This document shows, one piece after another, positions 34,525 to 45,560 of a stretch of 64,000 bases of DNA. The notes below the pieces were generated by a model that saw nothing but the letters and a program-made list of their open reading frames with translations, searched no databases and was not told where the DNA came from. A program made the translations under genes and the position numbers. Position 1 is the stretch's first letter. Each line of letters starts with the position of its first letter. Source of the DNA: Schistosoma mansoni (lineage: Eukaryota > Platyhelminthes > Trematoda > Strigeidida > Schistosomatidae); assembly GCF_000237925.1 (NCBI RefSeq), contig NC_031498.1, positions 27,176,963 to 27,240,962 of the forward strand, read 5' to 3'.

Positions 34525-34797
34525 CACATTACTTACTTGTTTAGGCCTGTTACCCATCGTTGAGGAGCATAGGCCGCCAACCAGCCCTCTCCATCCAACC
34601 CTGTCCTGAGCAAGGCTTTCCAGTTGTTATTCATTCTTTTCATATCCGCTTCTATTTTCCGACGTAATGTGTTCTTTGTCCTTCCTCTTTTCCGCTTCCC
34701 TTCAGGAATCCAAGTTAGCGCTTGCATCGTGGTGCAGTTTGGTGATTTCCTTAATGTATGTCTTATCCACTTTCAAAGTCTTTTCCTGAATCAATCA
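34525..34797 (-). mobile_element. RTE LINE (SR2-like), 3' end fragment
   Basis: The minus strand encodes [20 protein letters not shown] and [12 protein letters not shown], the C-terminus of the RTE protein. It has the 3' end AACAGGCCTAAACAAGTAAG. It stops exactly at the edge of the palindrome beginning at 34799. Confidence 0.8.
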
Positions 34798-34798
34798 T

Positions 34799-35140
34799 AT
34801 GGTAAATAATAAAAAATATTTGCTAGTCGATTTCAAGTTTAACTAGTCATGGTCTATTCATTGAATTATAACACTAAAACTATTGGTAAGCAAAGATGGA
34901 TAGTGGCTAGCAGTGGAATCCAGGACGCGCGTTTCATCCTATTTGGGACTTGTCAGCTGGATGTACCTGCATCTCAGAGTTGATGTTCACTCCCAAATAG
35001 GATGAAACGCGCGTCCTGGATTCCACTGCTAGCCACTATCCATCTTTGCTTACCAATAGTTTTAGTGTTATAATTCAATGAATAGACCATGACTAGTTAA
35101 ACTTGAAATCGACTAGCAAATATTTTTTATTATTTACCAT
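34799..35140. repeat. Near-perfect palindrome, two 150-bp arms
   Basis: 34799-34948 and 34991-35140 are reverse complements over 150 bp, with no mismatch that I can find by eye. The spacer is 42 bp. The inner part of each arm is Sm-alpha-like SINE from the ribozyme outward. The outer part of each arm is about 100 bp of ordinary sequence, such as GTTTAACTAGTCATGGTC. Two independent SINE insertions therefore cannot explain it. The only near-complete ribozyme (34910-34970, minus) has G8 changed to A. Confidence 0.9.
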
Positions 35141-35570
35141 AACATATAAAAATAAAGTATTAACAACGCCGAGTAATATTGTACTACGGAGAGAGAGAGA
35201 GAGAGAGAAAGGGAGAGAGAAAAGGAAACACTGTATCAGTCATATGATTGATTCAGACTGAAGACTTATTTCAATATCTGACTGTTTATATAAGAGTGGA
35301 TAACGCGATGGCGTTTGAAGCGAAAGGTACTGGGTTCGAGTCTCAGAGTGAACATCAACTCTGAGATGCAGGTACATCCAGCTGACGAGTCCCAAATAGG
35401 ACGAAACGCGCGTCCTGGATTTCACTGCTAGCCACTATCCACCTCTGCTTACCATGCTTGTGGATTAAGGTATATCGAGGCAATACGCACAGTATGCACA
35501 TATGCCAATTAGAGACTGACCAGTTGCAGTCCTAAACACATCGATGGGAAGATCCAAACAAACAATACTA
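35141..35570. repeat. Left arm of a roughly 430-bp inverted duplication
   Basis: It matches the reverse complement of about 37480-37908. The match includes unique sequence (GTATTAACAACGCCGAGTAA), the GA microsatellite at 35189-35227, the stretch CTGACTGTTTATATAAGAG and an adjoining SINE A unit. It begins at the base after the palindrome ends. The inner limit is blurred by SINE sequence. Confidence 0.85.
35368..35428 (+). ncRNA. Hammerhead ribozyme, Sm-alpha array unit 1
   Basis: The core CTGACGA, stem II GTCC-CAAATA-GGAC, GAAA, stem III ACGCGCGT and GUC are intact. Stem I is ATCCAG/CTGGAT with an internal loop and an outer GCAG/CTGC-like helix. The predicted cut is between 35414 and 35415. 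Confidence 0.8.
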
Positions 35571-35700
35571 AGTGAATTCAAACTTCACCCCATCGCACAA
35601 GCAAGTGGCTATCAGGACTCAGTGGCCGAGTGGATAACGCGATGGCGTTTGAAGCGAGTGTACTGGGTTCGAGTCCCAGAGTGAACATCAACTCTGAGAT

Positions 35701-35761
35701 GCAGGTACATCCAGCTGACGAGTCCCAAATAGGACGAAACGCGCGTCCTGGATTCCGCTGC
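35701..35761 (+). ncRNA. Hammerhead ribozyme, Sm-alpha array unit 2
   Basis: The core and stems are the same as in unit 1. The outer stem I strand reads CGCTGC. The predicted cut is between 35747 and 35748. Confidence 0.8.
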
Positions 35762-36033
35762 AAGCCACTATCCATCTCTGCTTACCATGCTTGTGAATTA
35801 AGGTATATCGAGGCAATACGCACAGTATGCACATATGCCAATTAGAGACTGACCAGTTGCAGTCCTAAACACATCGATGGGAAGATCCAAACAAACAATA
35901 CTAAGTGAATTCAAACTTCACCCCATCGCACAAGCAAGTGGCTATCAGGACTCAGTGGCCGAGTGGATAACGCGATGGCGTTTGAAGCGAGTGTACTGGG
36001 TTCGAGTCCCAGAGTGAACATCAACTCTGAGAT

Positions 36034-36094
36034 GCAGGTACATCCAGCTGACGAGTCCCAAATAGGACGAAACGCGCGTCCTGGATTCCACTGC
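36034..36094 (+). ncRNA. Hammerhead ribozyme, Sm-alpha array unit 3
   Basis: The core and stems are the same as in unit 1, with the consensus outer helix GCAG/CTGC. The predicted cut is between 36080 and 36081. Confidence 0.8.
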
Positions 36095-36546
36095 TAGCCA
36101 CTATCCACCTCTGCTTACCATGCTTGTGAATTTAGGCTATATCGAAGCAATACGCACATTATGCACATATGCCAATTAGAGACTGACCAGTTACAGTCCT
36201 AAAAGCATCAATGGAAAGTTCCAAACAAACAATACTAAGTAAACTAAATCTATTCTTTAAATATTGTAGAATATGCTATTAAAATTAAGACAATGATAAT
36301 TTTCACTACAAGCTAGTATACTACTTGATACAGTAAGTTGGAATTTTCATTAGGATGAAAGCAATTTTTTAAGACCTTTGAAGACAAAGAACATATGTTC
36401 CATGAACTTTAATATACATTATAACGACAGATGAAAGCCTACAGAATTGTATCCTTCTACAAAGATTCTCTGGTCAATTGAATTTGAACAATGTAGATTA
36501 TCAAATACATTTAGACACAACTTATGGATTAAATATGAGTTTAAAC

Positions 36547-36872
36547 TGTAGCTGTAAATAAATCCCCAAAATCAATAGCTCACTAAGTGTTCGACATTGG
36601 ATGCTGATCATGTTGTCTAAGTGGACTTGTTTAACTGAAGGCTTTCGGTCATGCATCCGTACCAGATCACGTTTCAACCTAGCGTGGGACACTGCTCCTA
36701 CGTTCACTAGCTAGCTAAGAACAAACGCCTCTCGATATATTGATAACGTATCAAATATATCTTTCCTACCTCTTCTCGTCTGACTTCTGATTTCCATTCG
36801 TCGGGAAGGTTTCGAATATAGAAGGTGCTACTGGTAGCTAATTGTCAAATTAGAACACCAGCCGCATCTTCG
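36547..36872 (+). repeat. Solo LTR of the CsRn1/Boudicca-like Gypsy family, 326 bp
   Basis: It is homologous, end to end and of equal length, to the LTRs of the element at 46178-51501, but clearly diverged. It starts TGTAGCTGTAAATAA and is flanked by AAAC on both sides (36543-36546 and 36873-36876). It is older than the full element. Confidence 0.8.
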
Positions 36873-37157
36873 AAACAAAGTGATAACGAAAGTATCTGTA
36901 GAATACTATGAATTCATGTTGTATATTGTTGGTAGGTAGTTTTACCTATTGGATTCAGTAATAAGAATGGCTTAACATTTAAAGTTCCTATCATCTCACT
37001 TGTGGAATAATATACACTTACAGGTGCTAGGATATTTCTTGTTGAGAAAGATTGATAAAGATAAACTCCAATGAGTTCACTTCTTATCGGTTACCTTTAC
37101 CTATGCACTTAAAACTAAGTCAGAAATGATAGAACTAAATAGTCAGATAGGAATAAT

Positions 37158-37406
37158 ATATTTGTAAAATCTCAGTGAATGAATTTAAAGTAAATCTAAC
37201 GTTTCACCTGACAATCTGGCTAAAGCTTTTTCAAGGAATTATAATCAAACATCAAAATTATCGAATATAACTAGGCGGTACATGGTTCTTCGTTTCATTG
37301 TACACTAAATAGGTCATCCAAACAACGTTAAAAATGTCTTGGACCAGATTGCCAGGCGAAACATTGGATTTACTTCAAGTTCATTAGCTGAGATTTTACA
37401 AATATA
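37158..37406. repeat. Fold-back element, about 62-bp arms
   Basis: The arm at 37158-37219 (TTTGTAAAATCTCAGTGAAT to ACCTGACAATCTGG) pairs with 37344-37406, with scattered mismatches and a 124-bp spacer. It could be a small inverted-repeat DNA transposon or a hairpin-forming 3' end. No known family is recognised. Confidence 0.6.
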
Positions 37407-37479
37407 TATTATAACTGTTTAATGTCTTACATCAACTCGGTGCTCAAATACTGTGAAACCATTCGCTCTAAATTCATTT

Positions 37480-37908
37480 TGTATTGTTTGTTTGAATCTT
37501 CCCATTGATGTTTAGGACTGCAACTGGTCAGTCTCTTATTGGCATATGTGCATACTGTGCGTATTGCCTCGATATAGCCTTAAAACACAAGCATGGTAAG
37601 CAGAGATGGATAATGGCTAGCAGTGAAATCCAGGACGCGCGTTTCGTCCTATTTGGGACTCGTCAGCTGGATGTACCTGCATCTCGGAGTTGATGTTCAC
37701 TCTGGGACTCGAACCCAGTACCTTTCGCTTCAAACGCCATCGCGTTATCCACTCTTATATAAACAGTCAGATATTGAAATAAGTCTTCAGTCTGAATCAA
37801 TCATATGACTGATACAGTGTTTCCTTTTCTCTCTCCCTTTCTCTCTCTCTCTCTCTCTCCGTAGTACAATATTACTCGGCGTTGTTAATACTTTATTTTT
37901 ATATGTTA
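37480..37908. repeat. Right arm of the roughly 430-bp inverted duplication
   Basis: This is the reverse complement of 35141-35570, including the CT run at 37829-37859 that mirrors the GA run of the left arm. It contains a minus-strand Sm-alpha-like unit (about 37482-37760). Small differences between the arms show that the duplication is not brand new. Confidence 0.85.
37620..37680 (-). ncRNA. Hammerhead ribozyme, Sm-alpha type
   Basis: The minus strand has the complete core CTGACGA, GAAA, GUC with stem III ACGCGCGT. It differs from array unit 3 by one base in the distal stem I strand. Confidence 0.75.
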
Positions 37909-38599
37909 CAGGCAATTTTTATCATTCTGTTACATAACAAAATAAACACAAAACATACACCATTGAATGATTCATTAGCATATTTTGTTTTAAGTTAGAA
38001 TTTTTAATTTATGATGATAAATTGAATGACAAATCTCAGATATGTATCGTTCCATATCTTTGTAACTGTATGAGGGTATGTGTCTGGGTATGTTTGTTAG
38101 CACAACAAACTATACTTGTACATAGATACGTATACATACAAAGCCATTTTCCTTGTGAATTAATTAACTCAATTGCCTTAAATGTTGACTATAGTTCAAG
38201 CCATTATTGGTATAGTGTAACTTTTTCTCTAGTGAGATAATCATTAACAATGGAAAGCGTTGGTTCTTGCAATATATACCGAAAAAATAATGAAGTTTGA
38301 CGTATAAATTATTAGAGTTCAACACAGTTGATGAAGAACATCGTAGTCATCGTGATATATAGAGATTCACAGTATCCCCTGATATGGAGTCATGAGTTTA
38401 CACTGTCTATAAAACACAAACTAGAAAGTGACAGTAACGCCCGTCCAACTTGTGGTTTCTCCCCTAGTTGAGTTTAGCTCTTGTATAAAAGTGTTCATAA
38501 ATTCTAACTTGTACTAGAAAATAATGACACCACAGTTTTGTCATCCATTAGTAATATGTTTCATCAAACCATTTGATAATTGTACAGCCAAATATCGAA
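37909..38599. other. Non-coding stretches, 37909-38599 and 39716-40336
   Basis: No gene or repeat family is recognised. The open frame at 38022-38240 has no domain. Confidence 0.45.
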
Positions 38600-39325
38600 A
38601 GGCACCTTCAGTTTCAGTTTCAGTTTGGAAAAGACAGGAGGCTTGATGGCCTGTGTTAGTCCTAGCAATAGTAGTCTCTCAGTTGGTCCAACTTTCTTTT
38701 GAAAAACTTGACGGATGGTGCAAATTTATCATTAAGCGATATGAAAACTGTAATCAAGTCACCTCTAGTTCTTCGATATGACAACGGGAATAGGTTTAGC
38801 TTGGCCAGTCTAGCATCATACGGGAGCTTCGCTATTCCGGTAATCAGCTTAGTTGCTGTTCTCTGAATCTTTTTCAAAATCTCACTGTCTTTTTTAAACA
38901 GGGGCTAGACGCTTGTATGTATTACTCAAGTTTAGGACGCACGAATACTGTATACAAAGTCAAAAATGTTTTAGCGTCGACACGACTAAAAGCTTTACGT
39001 ATTGACCACAAAGTTCTAAAACCTTTGGCGGTTACTGCACGGCAGCGTGCAGTAGTCTTTAAGTCTTGGCTAACTATGGCTCCTAAGTCATTTTGTGTCT
39101 GAACAACAGGTAGTTCAGTGTTATTCATCGTGTACGTATCTGTACCTTGATGACTGATATGCATCACAACACACTTGGAAGTATTCATCGGCAACGGCCA
39201 GAATTGAGACCATTCAGACGATTCCTCCAGGCCATTATGAAGTTCTAAGCTATCAGCCTTACTTTTTATTGCTCTCCATATCTTGACCTCGTCAGTATAT
39301 AGCAAGACCGGTGATGATAGTAGAC
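38600..39325 (-). mobile_element. CR1-like LINE, 3' part of reverse transcriptase
   Basis: The minus strand encodes the end of a CR1/jockey-type RT. The first piece (38922-39305) has LPMNTSKCVVMHI and DLGAIVSQDLKTT. The second (38662-38877) has KKIQRTATKLITGI and SYRRTRGDLITVF. Both are typical of the thumb and C-terminal region. The 3' end carries short CAGTTT-type repeats at about 38607-38622. A stop separates the two pieces, and all upstream domains are missing. Confidence 0.75.
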
Positions 39326-39544
39326 GAGGAAGGTTATTCGCCTGATGAATAAATTATTATCCAAGCCTTCAACTCTAAAATTACTATTATTTTTTAGTAT
39401 TTTTTAAAAATATTCATATGTTTATATTTATATGATGTTTATACTATACACTAGTTAATTTCAAAAGCCATCTGACGTTATTTTTCGTTATACTGACATC
39501 ATCGCCAAGGAAATAAGATGAGCCACATTTATTTTAATCCAGTC

Positions 39545-39715
39545 AGCCGATTATTTACAGGTTCACGTATTCGGGTTTAACCAACATCTCCTTGCTTCAA
39601 CAGGGGCTAGTGATATTACCTAATTGTTTAGGCCGATATAGGTAGAGCAAGATTCGAACTTGTGACCTAGCGATTGAAAGTAAAGTGTTTAACTACCCCT
39701 CCAGAGAATTTAAAA
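39545..39715 (-). repeat. tRNA-like SINE fragment (third type), tentative
   Basis: The minus strand reads GGTAGTTAAACACTTTACTT and then CAAGTTCGAATCTTGC, which is B-box-like. A weak plus-strand relative lies near 59430. No ribozyme is visible. Confidence 0.4.
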
Positions 39716-40336
39716 ACAAACCTTCGATCATGAACATGGAAAAGTTAGTCTATAAAGACGATATCTCAATAGCATTTGTCATTCCAATGAGAACCCATTT
39801 TATTTTGCATTGCAGGCATTTTCCAACATTTTTTAGTTGACGTAATTCATAAAAATTTTCTCGTGAACTTTAATTAATCTGTCTGCTTATATACTAGAAA
39901 ATTAGTTATTTGTAGTATCAATGTATAATCGCAACTGGATTCATCTTCATCCTTGTCTTTTTAGGTAAAGTTGTTATGCTACATAACTTCTTCCGATTTA
40001 TTACCAAGGCTACGCAATATGAAGTGAATTGTTAATTCATTGAATAGGACCAATGAAAGACACATGCTTTGATCATGTTTCAATCGGAAATAAAAACGTT
40101 TTCGTCACTTAGGCTACTTACAAGTAGTATAAATCTGGTTCCATAACTTTAGTACTTATATAATTTGCGCTTAGTTTACGAACGGTATTGTGATTAAGGA
40201 AGTTTAAGTTGCTAAGTAACGAGAGCTACGTTGTTGAACACTATGTGAGCACTGATAAAATGCCAGTTTTTTAAATGCTTGTAAAATATCCATTTCATAT
40301 TCGTATCAATCTACCAAGAATAACATCGATAATTTG

Positions 40337-40850
40337 ATTTATTTATTTATTTTAACATAAATATTGGTACAAAGGGGCACCGAATAAATGTGCGCCACAC
40401 AAGTCACTTGATCTGTGTGTGGGCTATGACACTGCCCGGGTGCCCAGACCAAAGCAGATGGTTTTCTTAGGGGGCAACACCCTGACCTAAAGGTCTGATC
40501 CACAAGGCAGTGGAACAACGTTGCGAGATGCAGTCCCATGCTACTCGAGGACCATGACTGGATTCGTACTCCATATGTTTCCCTTTCCACCTAGATGGAT
40601 AGTCTGTATCCACCGACCCGATTAATCAGCTGAATATTAGCTTTCCGTCCTCTCGATTTTGTAAACAACACCCTGGTAGCGAGGAGGTATTGAGTAGAAC
40701 TTTCCTAACAGTGGCTGTATACTTGTGACCGTGTGAGAGAATTTCGAAAGGGAGTGGTGACTCTCCCCACCCTCAGCTGTACCAGGGCATTCGGGTGCAA
40801 AGGTTGTGATGACGGTGGGATCCGGACCCACGCCCTTTCGGACTAATAAT
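40337..40850 (-). repeat. Interspersed repeat, LINE-like 3' region
   Basis: It begins with a TTTATTTATTTA run, the complement of an A-rich LINE tail. It continues with GTGCGCCACACAAGTCACTT, a start it shares with 54930-55250. It is GC-richer than its neighbours. Two open stretches on the minus strand (64 and 83 codons) show no known domain. Confidence 0.5.
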
Positions 40851-43036
40851 TACTCTGGAAGAAAATGAGTTCCTAGGTCCTACAGGGCATAGCCAACAAC
40901 ATCAATCTTATTTCTCTAACAAACTTATAAAAAGTTATAAGCATTCATCAAGAGTCGCTGTTGATATATTTTTTAGCCGTCACCGTCCAGCCTTCCAGTC
41001 GAGGAACCAACCTTTACTTGAGAGCTAGCTGACTCAAATTACATTTTTAGCAACTAAATAGGCTTACAAGATCTCAGACGGTCTTCGTTATTAAGTGCAG
41101 ACAGTAACAAAAATTATGTTTGGAGGCTGTTTCTCTAGCATCTTGACATCAGACTAATGTAAGTTCTTCCATGAGATCTAATTAATGACTTCTTAAATGA
41201 CAAATGTATAAATTCAGATTGATTTTACCATGGTTTAGACGATATTGTACAATAAGAGCTAACTAACAGTCTAAAGACTGAGTCAGTTATCACTCTCAGC
41301 AAAACGTACAAAACTAAAGTACAGATCTAAGTTCACATGATCATTCATAGCACTGATATTTATCAAATGCAGTAGAGGAGTGTGACACGATGCCCAAAAT
41401 CTAGGTTTAGCACTCATGACTTAATTAGTCAAAGAGTGAGTGACATGCAAGCTAATTTTCTCCGATTCCTTATGAAATTTCGTCATATTTACTTGGTCTT
41501 AATATTCTATAGGTGAAGAAATTATTTCTTTATATGAAAGTCTATTCATCTGACTAGTGGTTTTGTTTTTTATCTTTGATCGTTTCGGGTCCTAAGGCAA
41601 TAATATGGCCTTGTGTGTAGCCACTGTATAGCCACATCAATGTTATTGAATTCATTTATTTGTTAACATTCCGCCTATAGATTTTAATCATGAGTCACTA
41701 GTAACCTCCTTAATAACAGGGGTTGAATGTCGAGTTCCGACCAGATTGAAATTCCAAACACCAATGATTTTGAAAAATAGCAATATACAACACCGAGAGT
41801 CGTATTACACAATACATATGGCATGGTAACTCAGCAGTTAAAAGTTCAAATCAAAATCTCAGTATTGGACTCCTGGTTTTACACTACTTGAAGGAAGGTG
41901 GATTGTTAGAATCGGGACAAATAATTATTTAGATTCAATCTCGAATTATCGAGAGATAAACTTTGGCCGCAAATACTACTATTAGTCCATACTTCAGATA
42001 TCAATAAAAGTGGTGGTTGATAGATGTATAGTGACCGGCCTGTCTCGATAAGAACACGATTGGAATACTAGAAACAATTATTATTATTGTAACCAATTGT
42101 ACCAGCGATTGTTTTATTGTACTTGTTTAACTGTATCAGACTCACTTCTGGTTCCGCTATCCGCCTTGTTTGGTTCAAACTTTCTTACACTCTGCCCATT
42201 TTGCCTGTACCCAATGGCACGTCTCGGTATTCTTCCGATACCACGAGATCGCCAATAAATATACCTTATCTGGACTAATTAAAGCCTTTTGGTTTGCGAG
42301 TTATCAAAGAGACCAAGTCGTTTCTGGGCGCGTAATCGGATTGTAGTGTGACCATAGTTCGTCCTCGACTCGACGCCTACTACAGATGCATGCAAACAGG
42401 GCTGAATTCGTCTTTTTATTACAGATGGACTTAGCGTTGATAAGACATATTAAACAGATGGTCCACTAAGTTAAAATGGGCCAGAGTATCTCGATTAAGG
42501 TTTTTATAACCCACAAGGGCGTGATATGGGTTTAAAAAAAGGGGTTGGTTGTCCTTCGATAGCTCGTTATTTTGATATCTAGAGTTAGAGGAGGATATAT
42601 CAAGTGAGATAGTGAAGTTGCTCGAAGAGTTTACCCAGGAGTAGAGGGTGGAAATACTTTCTGATTGAAATTGCACAGGGGGAGTAAGTTTATATTCCTC
42701 ATGTGGTTTGGAATGACTTGGGCTATATGCTTCAACAGAGGTGTCACTAGGGGCCGTATTCCCGAAACATCTGACACAGGTCGACTGTGAAGTGTGCTGT
42801 TATTTCCAAAATAGTTTTGATCGTTAAGCTCGTAGCCTCTGTTACAGGTATTTGGGAGCCATTTATATGTGGTGGGTTGTTAATAAAGGGTGTGGAAAGT
42901 TCTGTTTTTGAGAGTAATTACAATTGTGATCTGTTTCTTTCTCCACATTTTCGGTATGTGATTAGTTCAGAAGGAGCTGTTAAAGGTACTCGTGAATAAA
43001 TAATATAGAACGTCAGCATATTTTTTTAAAAAGGAG
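40851..43036. other. Stretch with possible LTR debris, no supported gene
   Basis: 41909-42400 has LTR-like composition: a TGTTAGAATCGGG start and CCAATAAATATACCTTATC, a poly(A)-signal-like site, in a GC-richer tail. I cannot fix its ends or find a second copy. A minus-strand open frame at 42431-42676 (81 codons) has no domain. Confidence 0.35.
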
Positions 43037-43362
43037 TGTAGCTGTAAATAATTCCCTAAAATCAATAGCTCTGTAAGTGTTCGATATTAGATGCTGACCA
43101 CATTAGTTTTAGTGGACTCGTTTAGCTGAAGGCGCTCGGTCATGCAACTGTACCAGATTACGTTACAGAACGGCGTAGGAATCATCTCCTACGATCATTA
43201 GCCAGACTAGATCAATCACTTCTCGATATATTGATAACCCATCAAATATATCTTCCAACCTCCTCGCTTCTGACTTCTGATTTTAACTGGGCGGGCGCGA
43301 TTCGATTATAGAAGGTGTTACTGGTAAAGAGTTGTCAAACTACAATGCTGGTGATATCTTCA
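43037..43362 (+). repeat. Solo LTR of the CsRn1/Boudicca-like Gypsy family, 326 bp
   Basis: It has the same length and order as the LTR at 36547. It starts TGTAGCTGTAAATAATTCCC and ends ATATCTTCA. The flanks are GGAG and AGAG. It is diverged and thus older than the full element. Confidence 0.75.
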
Positions 43363-44809
43363 AGAGGTTTGGGATTCCATCAAGTCTTAAACATTGGGAT
43401 GAATTGAGTGACTGAAGACATCATTAATGAAAACGAAGTCTAAATGAGCATCCAAATGAGTAGAAAAAATCTACTACATCCTGGGTGACCTAGTGATGAA
43501 AGAAAGCTACAATCACATGAATCGAAATCATCACATACAATTGAAAGTGAAACACTGAAGGCAGTAACATCAAATTCGGCGAATTCATTAGCGAAAACAG
43601 ATAGTGTAGATGATGTGCAGTTTGCAGTGATGTGGATGTTTGTAACATAAATATATTTTCATTTATCCGGGTGTTTTGGATGGCATCTTAAAGTTAGTCA
43701 GTTGACGAAGTCATTTGACAACTTGGAACATGCAAATTTGGATCGAAACCATTTATCGACTGATTCAGTTCTTAGTTTCGTCCTTTATGTCAATCATATT
43801 ACATGATTGTGAAATCATAACAAAGTTTTATGGCGATATCGAGGAACTGTAAAATTATGGTATACTTCGTTATTTGTACTGCTCTAATAATAGACCAAGT
43901 CTGAAAATTGCAGATTTGTTATGATGTAACTGCTTAATCTATGACATTTTATGTGGAATTCACATTATTGTCTACACTGACACATCGTATCGTAAGAATC
44001 ACTAATATGATGTTACATACTTCTGGAGAACACATTTAAGCTGGCGGTAGGACTTCGATCCACCCGTGTTTGTGGGGCAGAACATTTTGTTTGTATCAGG
44101 CTCCTTATGAATGAGAACAAGTCAATCAATCTGTGATATTGCCTACACTCACAATTCAGACTCATGTTACTAATTTTTATGTTGGATTAACTATTCTACT
44201 AAGACAACCTATAACATGCTAACTCGGACTTTTACATGAAAACTGTGTGGCAGGCATCGGATGATGAAAAAAACAGACTGTAAAGGATATGGTTGTTATT
44301 TTACTTAACACTCTACTCTATATATGCACTCTCTGTTCTAATAAAAAATCTTCCTCATCCCAAGCTTGACTTCCCTCCCTTCATTCAAACCTACTCCACG
44401 TTGATAAATATCACAACTCATTGTTCTTTATTACTGAATTCTCTCATCTGGAGCCCCTGATCACATTTCACTCTAGCAACATGAGCTAGTATCAATGTAA
44501 TCTAATAATCTATCATACCTCAGTCTGTTCCGCTACTAAATGTTAGGCGTTGGTTATCGCTCATATCCAAATGCCTTGCTGCTCCTCGGTTTCTTTTCTT
44601 TCTCTCCAGAATCTTGCTCTGAGGGTAAAGCTATATAACTTCCGACATCTGGAACAAGCTCGACGTACGCGCTTTCTCAAGGTCATAGTTCGCACCAGGC
44701 ACTCCACAAGTCTACTTTATAACAACTATAAACTTAAAAAGCTGCATTACATAAATACTTAGCACGACCAAATTCCTAATACAATTTTTGTCGAGGTTGG
44801 ATATAATAT
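43363..44809. other. Non-coding stretches, 43363-44809 and 45561-46173
   Basis: No supported gene. The part left of the Gypsy insertion may belong to the same old LTR debris as 51560-52130. Confidence 0.4.
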
Positions 44810-45560
44810 GTAACGTGGACGCGATGCCCCTTTGGAAAATATTTTGGAGAAAACACATTATATCTAAACGAATGAACTGCTATCAACTTTTATAGACTAT
44901 ATTTACTAAACAACCCTGCTTGGGATGAATACTGTGAACCAGTATATGTTGTAACTTGTAGGTCATGCCTGTAAGAATGACGTGTACCTGCCCTTGCAGA
45001 AATATATTATTATATTTAATATGAATAGCAGAGATAATTTGCACAAGAATGGCCACGCCTACAAGGCTGAGCCATGCCATCCAATGAATTGGATTAATGT
45101 TCCCGCGTTCTCCATAGATAACCTCTTCGTGTCAACTGTTGAACAAAAGTCGTTTCAGTAATTATATGCTCGGCTTCTAAGGTCGTGCAGTTAATGTTCG
45201 ATGCCACTACAAAACCGTCATGAATAGCTGGCTGTCGTTTTTATTTGGCACTGGGTATGGGATAAAATTAATTAGTGTCGTTTAAGATGCTGAAGACTTT
45301 TGATGGTCCAGAATAAGTCCACTTTTGTTGGTTCGGAAATGCAACTAGTGAAACCCGCCCAGATTGTTTTCAGGATTCGCCTTCACTGCAAGGGATGAGT
45401 GTGTTTATAGTAAGTATTCACATAGATCCTGTAACGTGCTTCCACCCAAATTTCTCACTGTTTTCTTCCATTAGCGGATCTAGAAAAATGGCTAACTCCA
45501 CAGGCGTAGCCTGATCACATCACTTGCTTCAGTTGAAGATTCTCCATTCTTTGTTACTTA
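44810..45560 (-). repeat. Decayed LTR-retrotransposon remnant
   Basis: Short islands on the minus strand resemble the end of a Gypsy-type integrase region and the sequence after it. It is badly broken, with many breaks, and the ends cannot be placed. The family is uncertain. Confidence 0.35.

Larger units (their letters stand above)
35285..36237 (+). repeat. Tandem array of Sm-alpha-like units, 333-bp period
   Basis: Nearly three units stand head to tail. The anchor ACCATGCTTGTG recurs at 35451, 35784 and 36117, and the predicted ribozyme cut recurs after 35414, 35747 and 36080, each exactly 333 bp apart. Each unit reads tRNA-like promoter (GGCCGAGTGG box A, GGTTCGAGTCC box B, best likeness to tRNA-Ser with a TGA anticodon loop), ribozyme and leader of the next unit. 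The two inner units are almost identical. The first unit joins unique sequence inside its box A region; the last fades near 36237. Confidence 0.9.

Noticed and set aside
35630-35705. A genuine tRNA-Ser gene
   Set aside because: Boxes A and B are clear, but the acceptor stem does not pair and the sequence is embedded in a repeated 333-bp unit with a ribozyme. It is a SINE promoter.
35285-36237. CRISPR-like regular repeats
   Set aside because: The period is 333 bp with no short repeat/spacer structure, and the host is an animal.
42431-42676. 81-codon minus-strand open frame
   Set aside because: No domain, and it sits in probable LTR debris.
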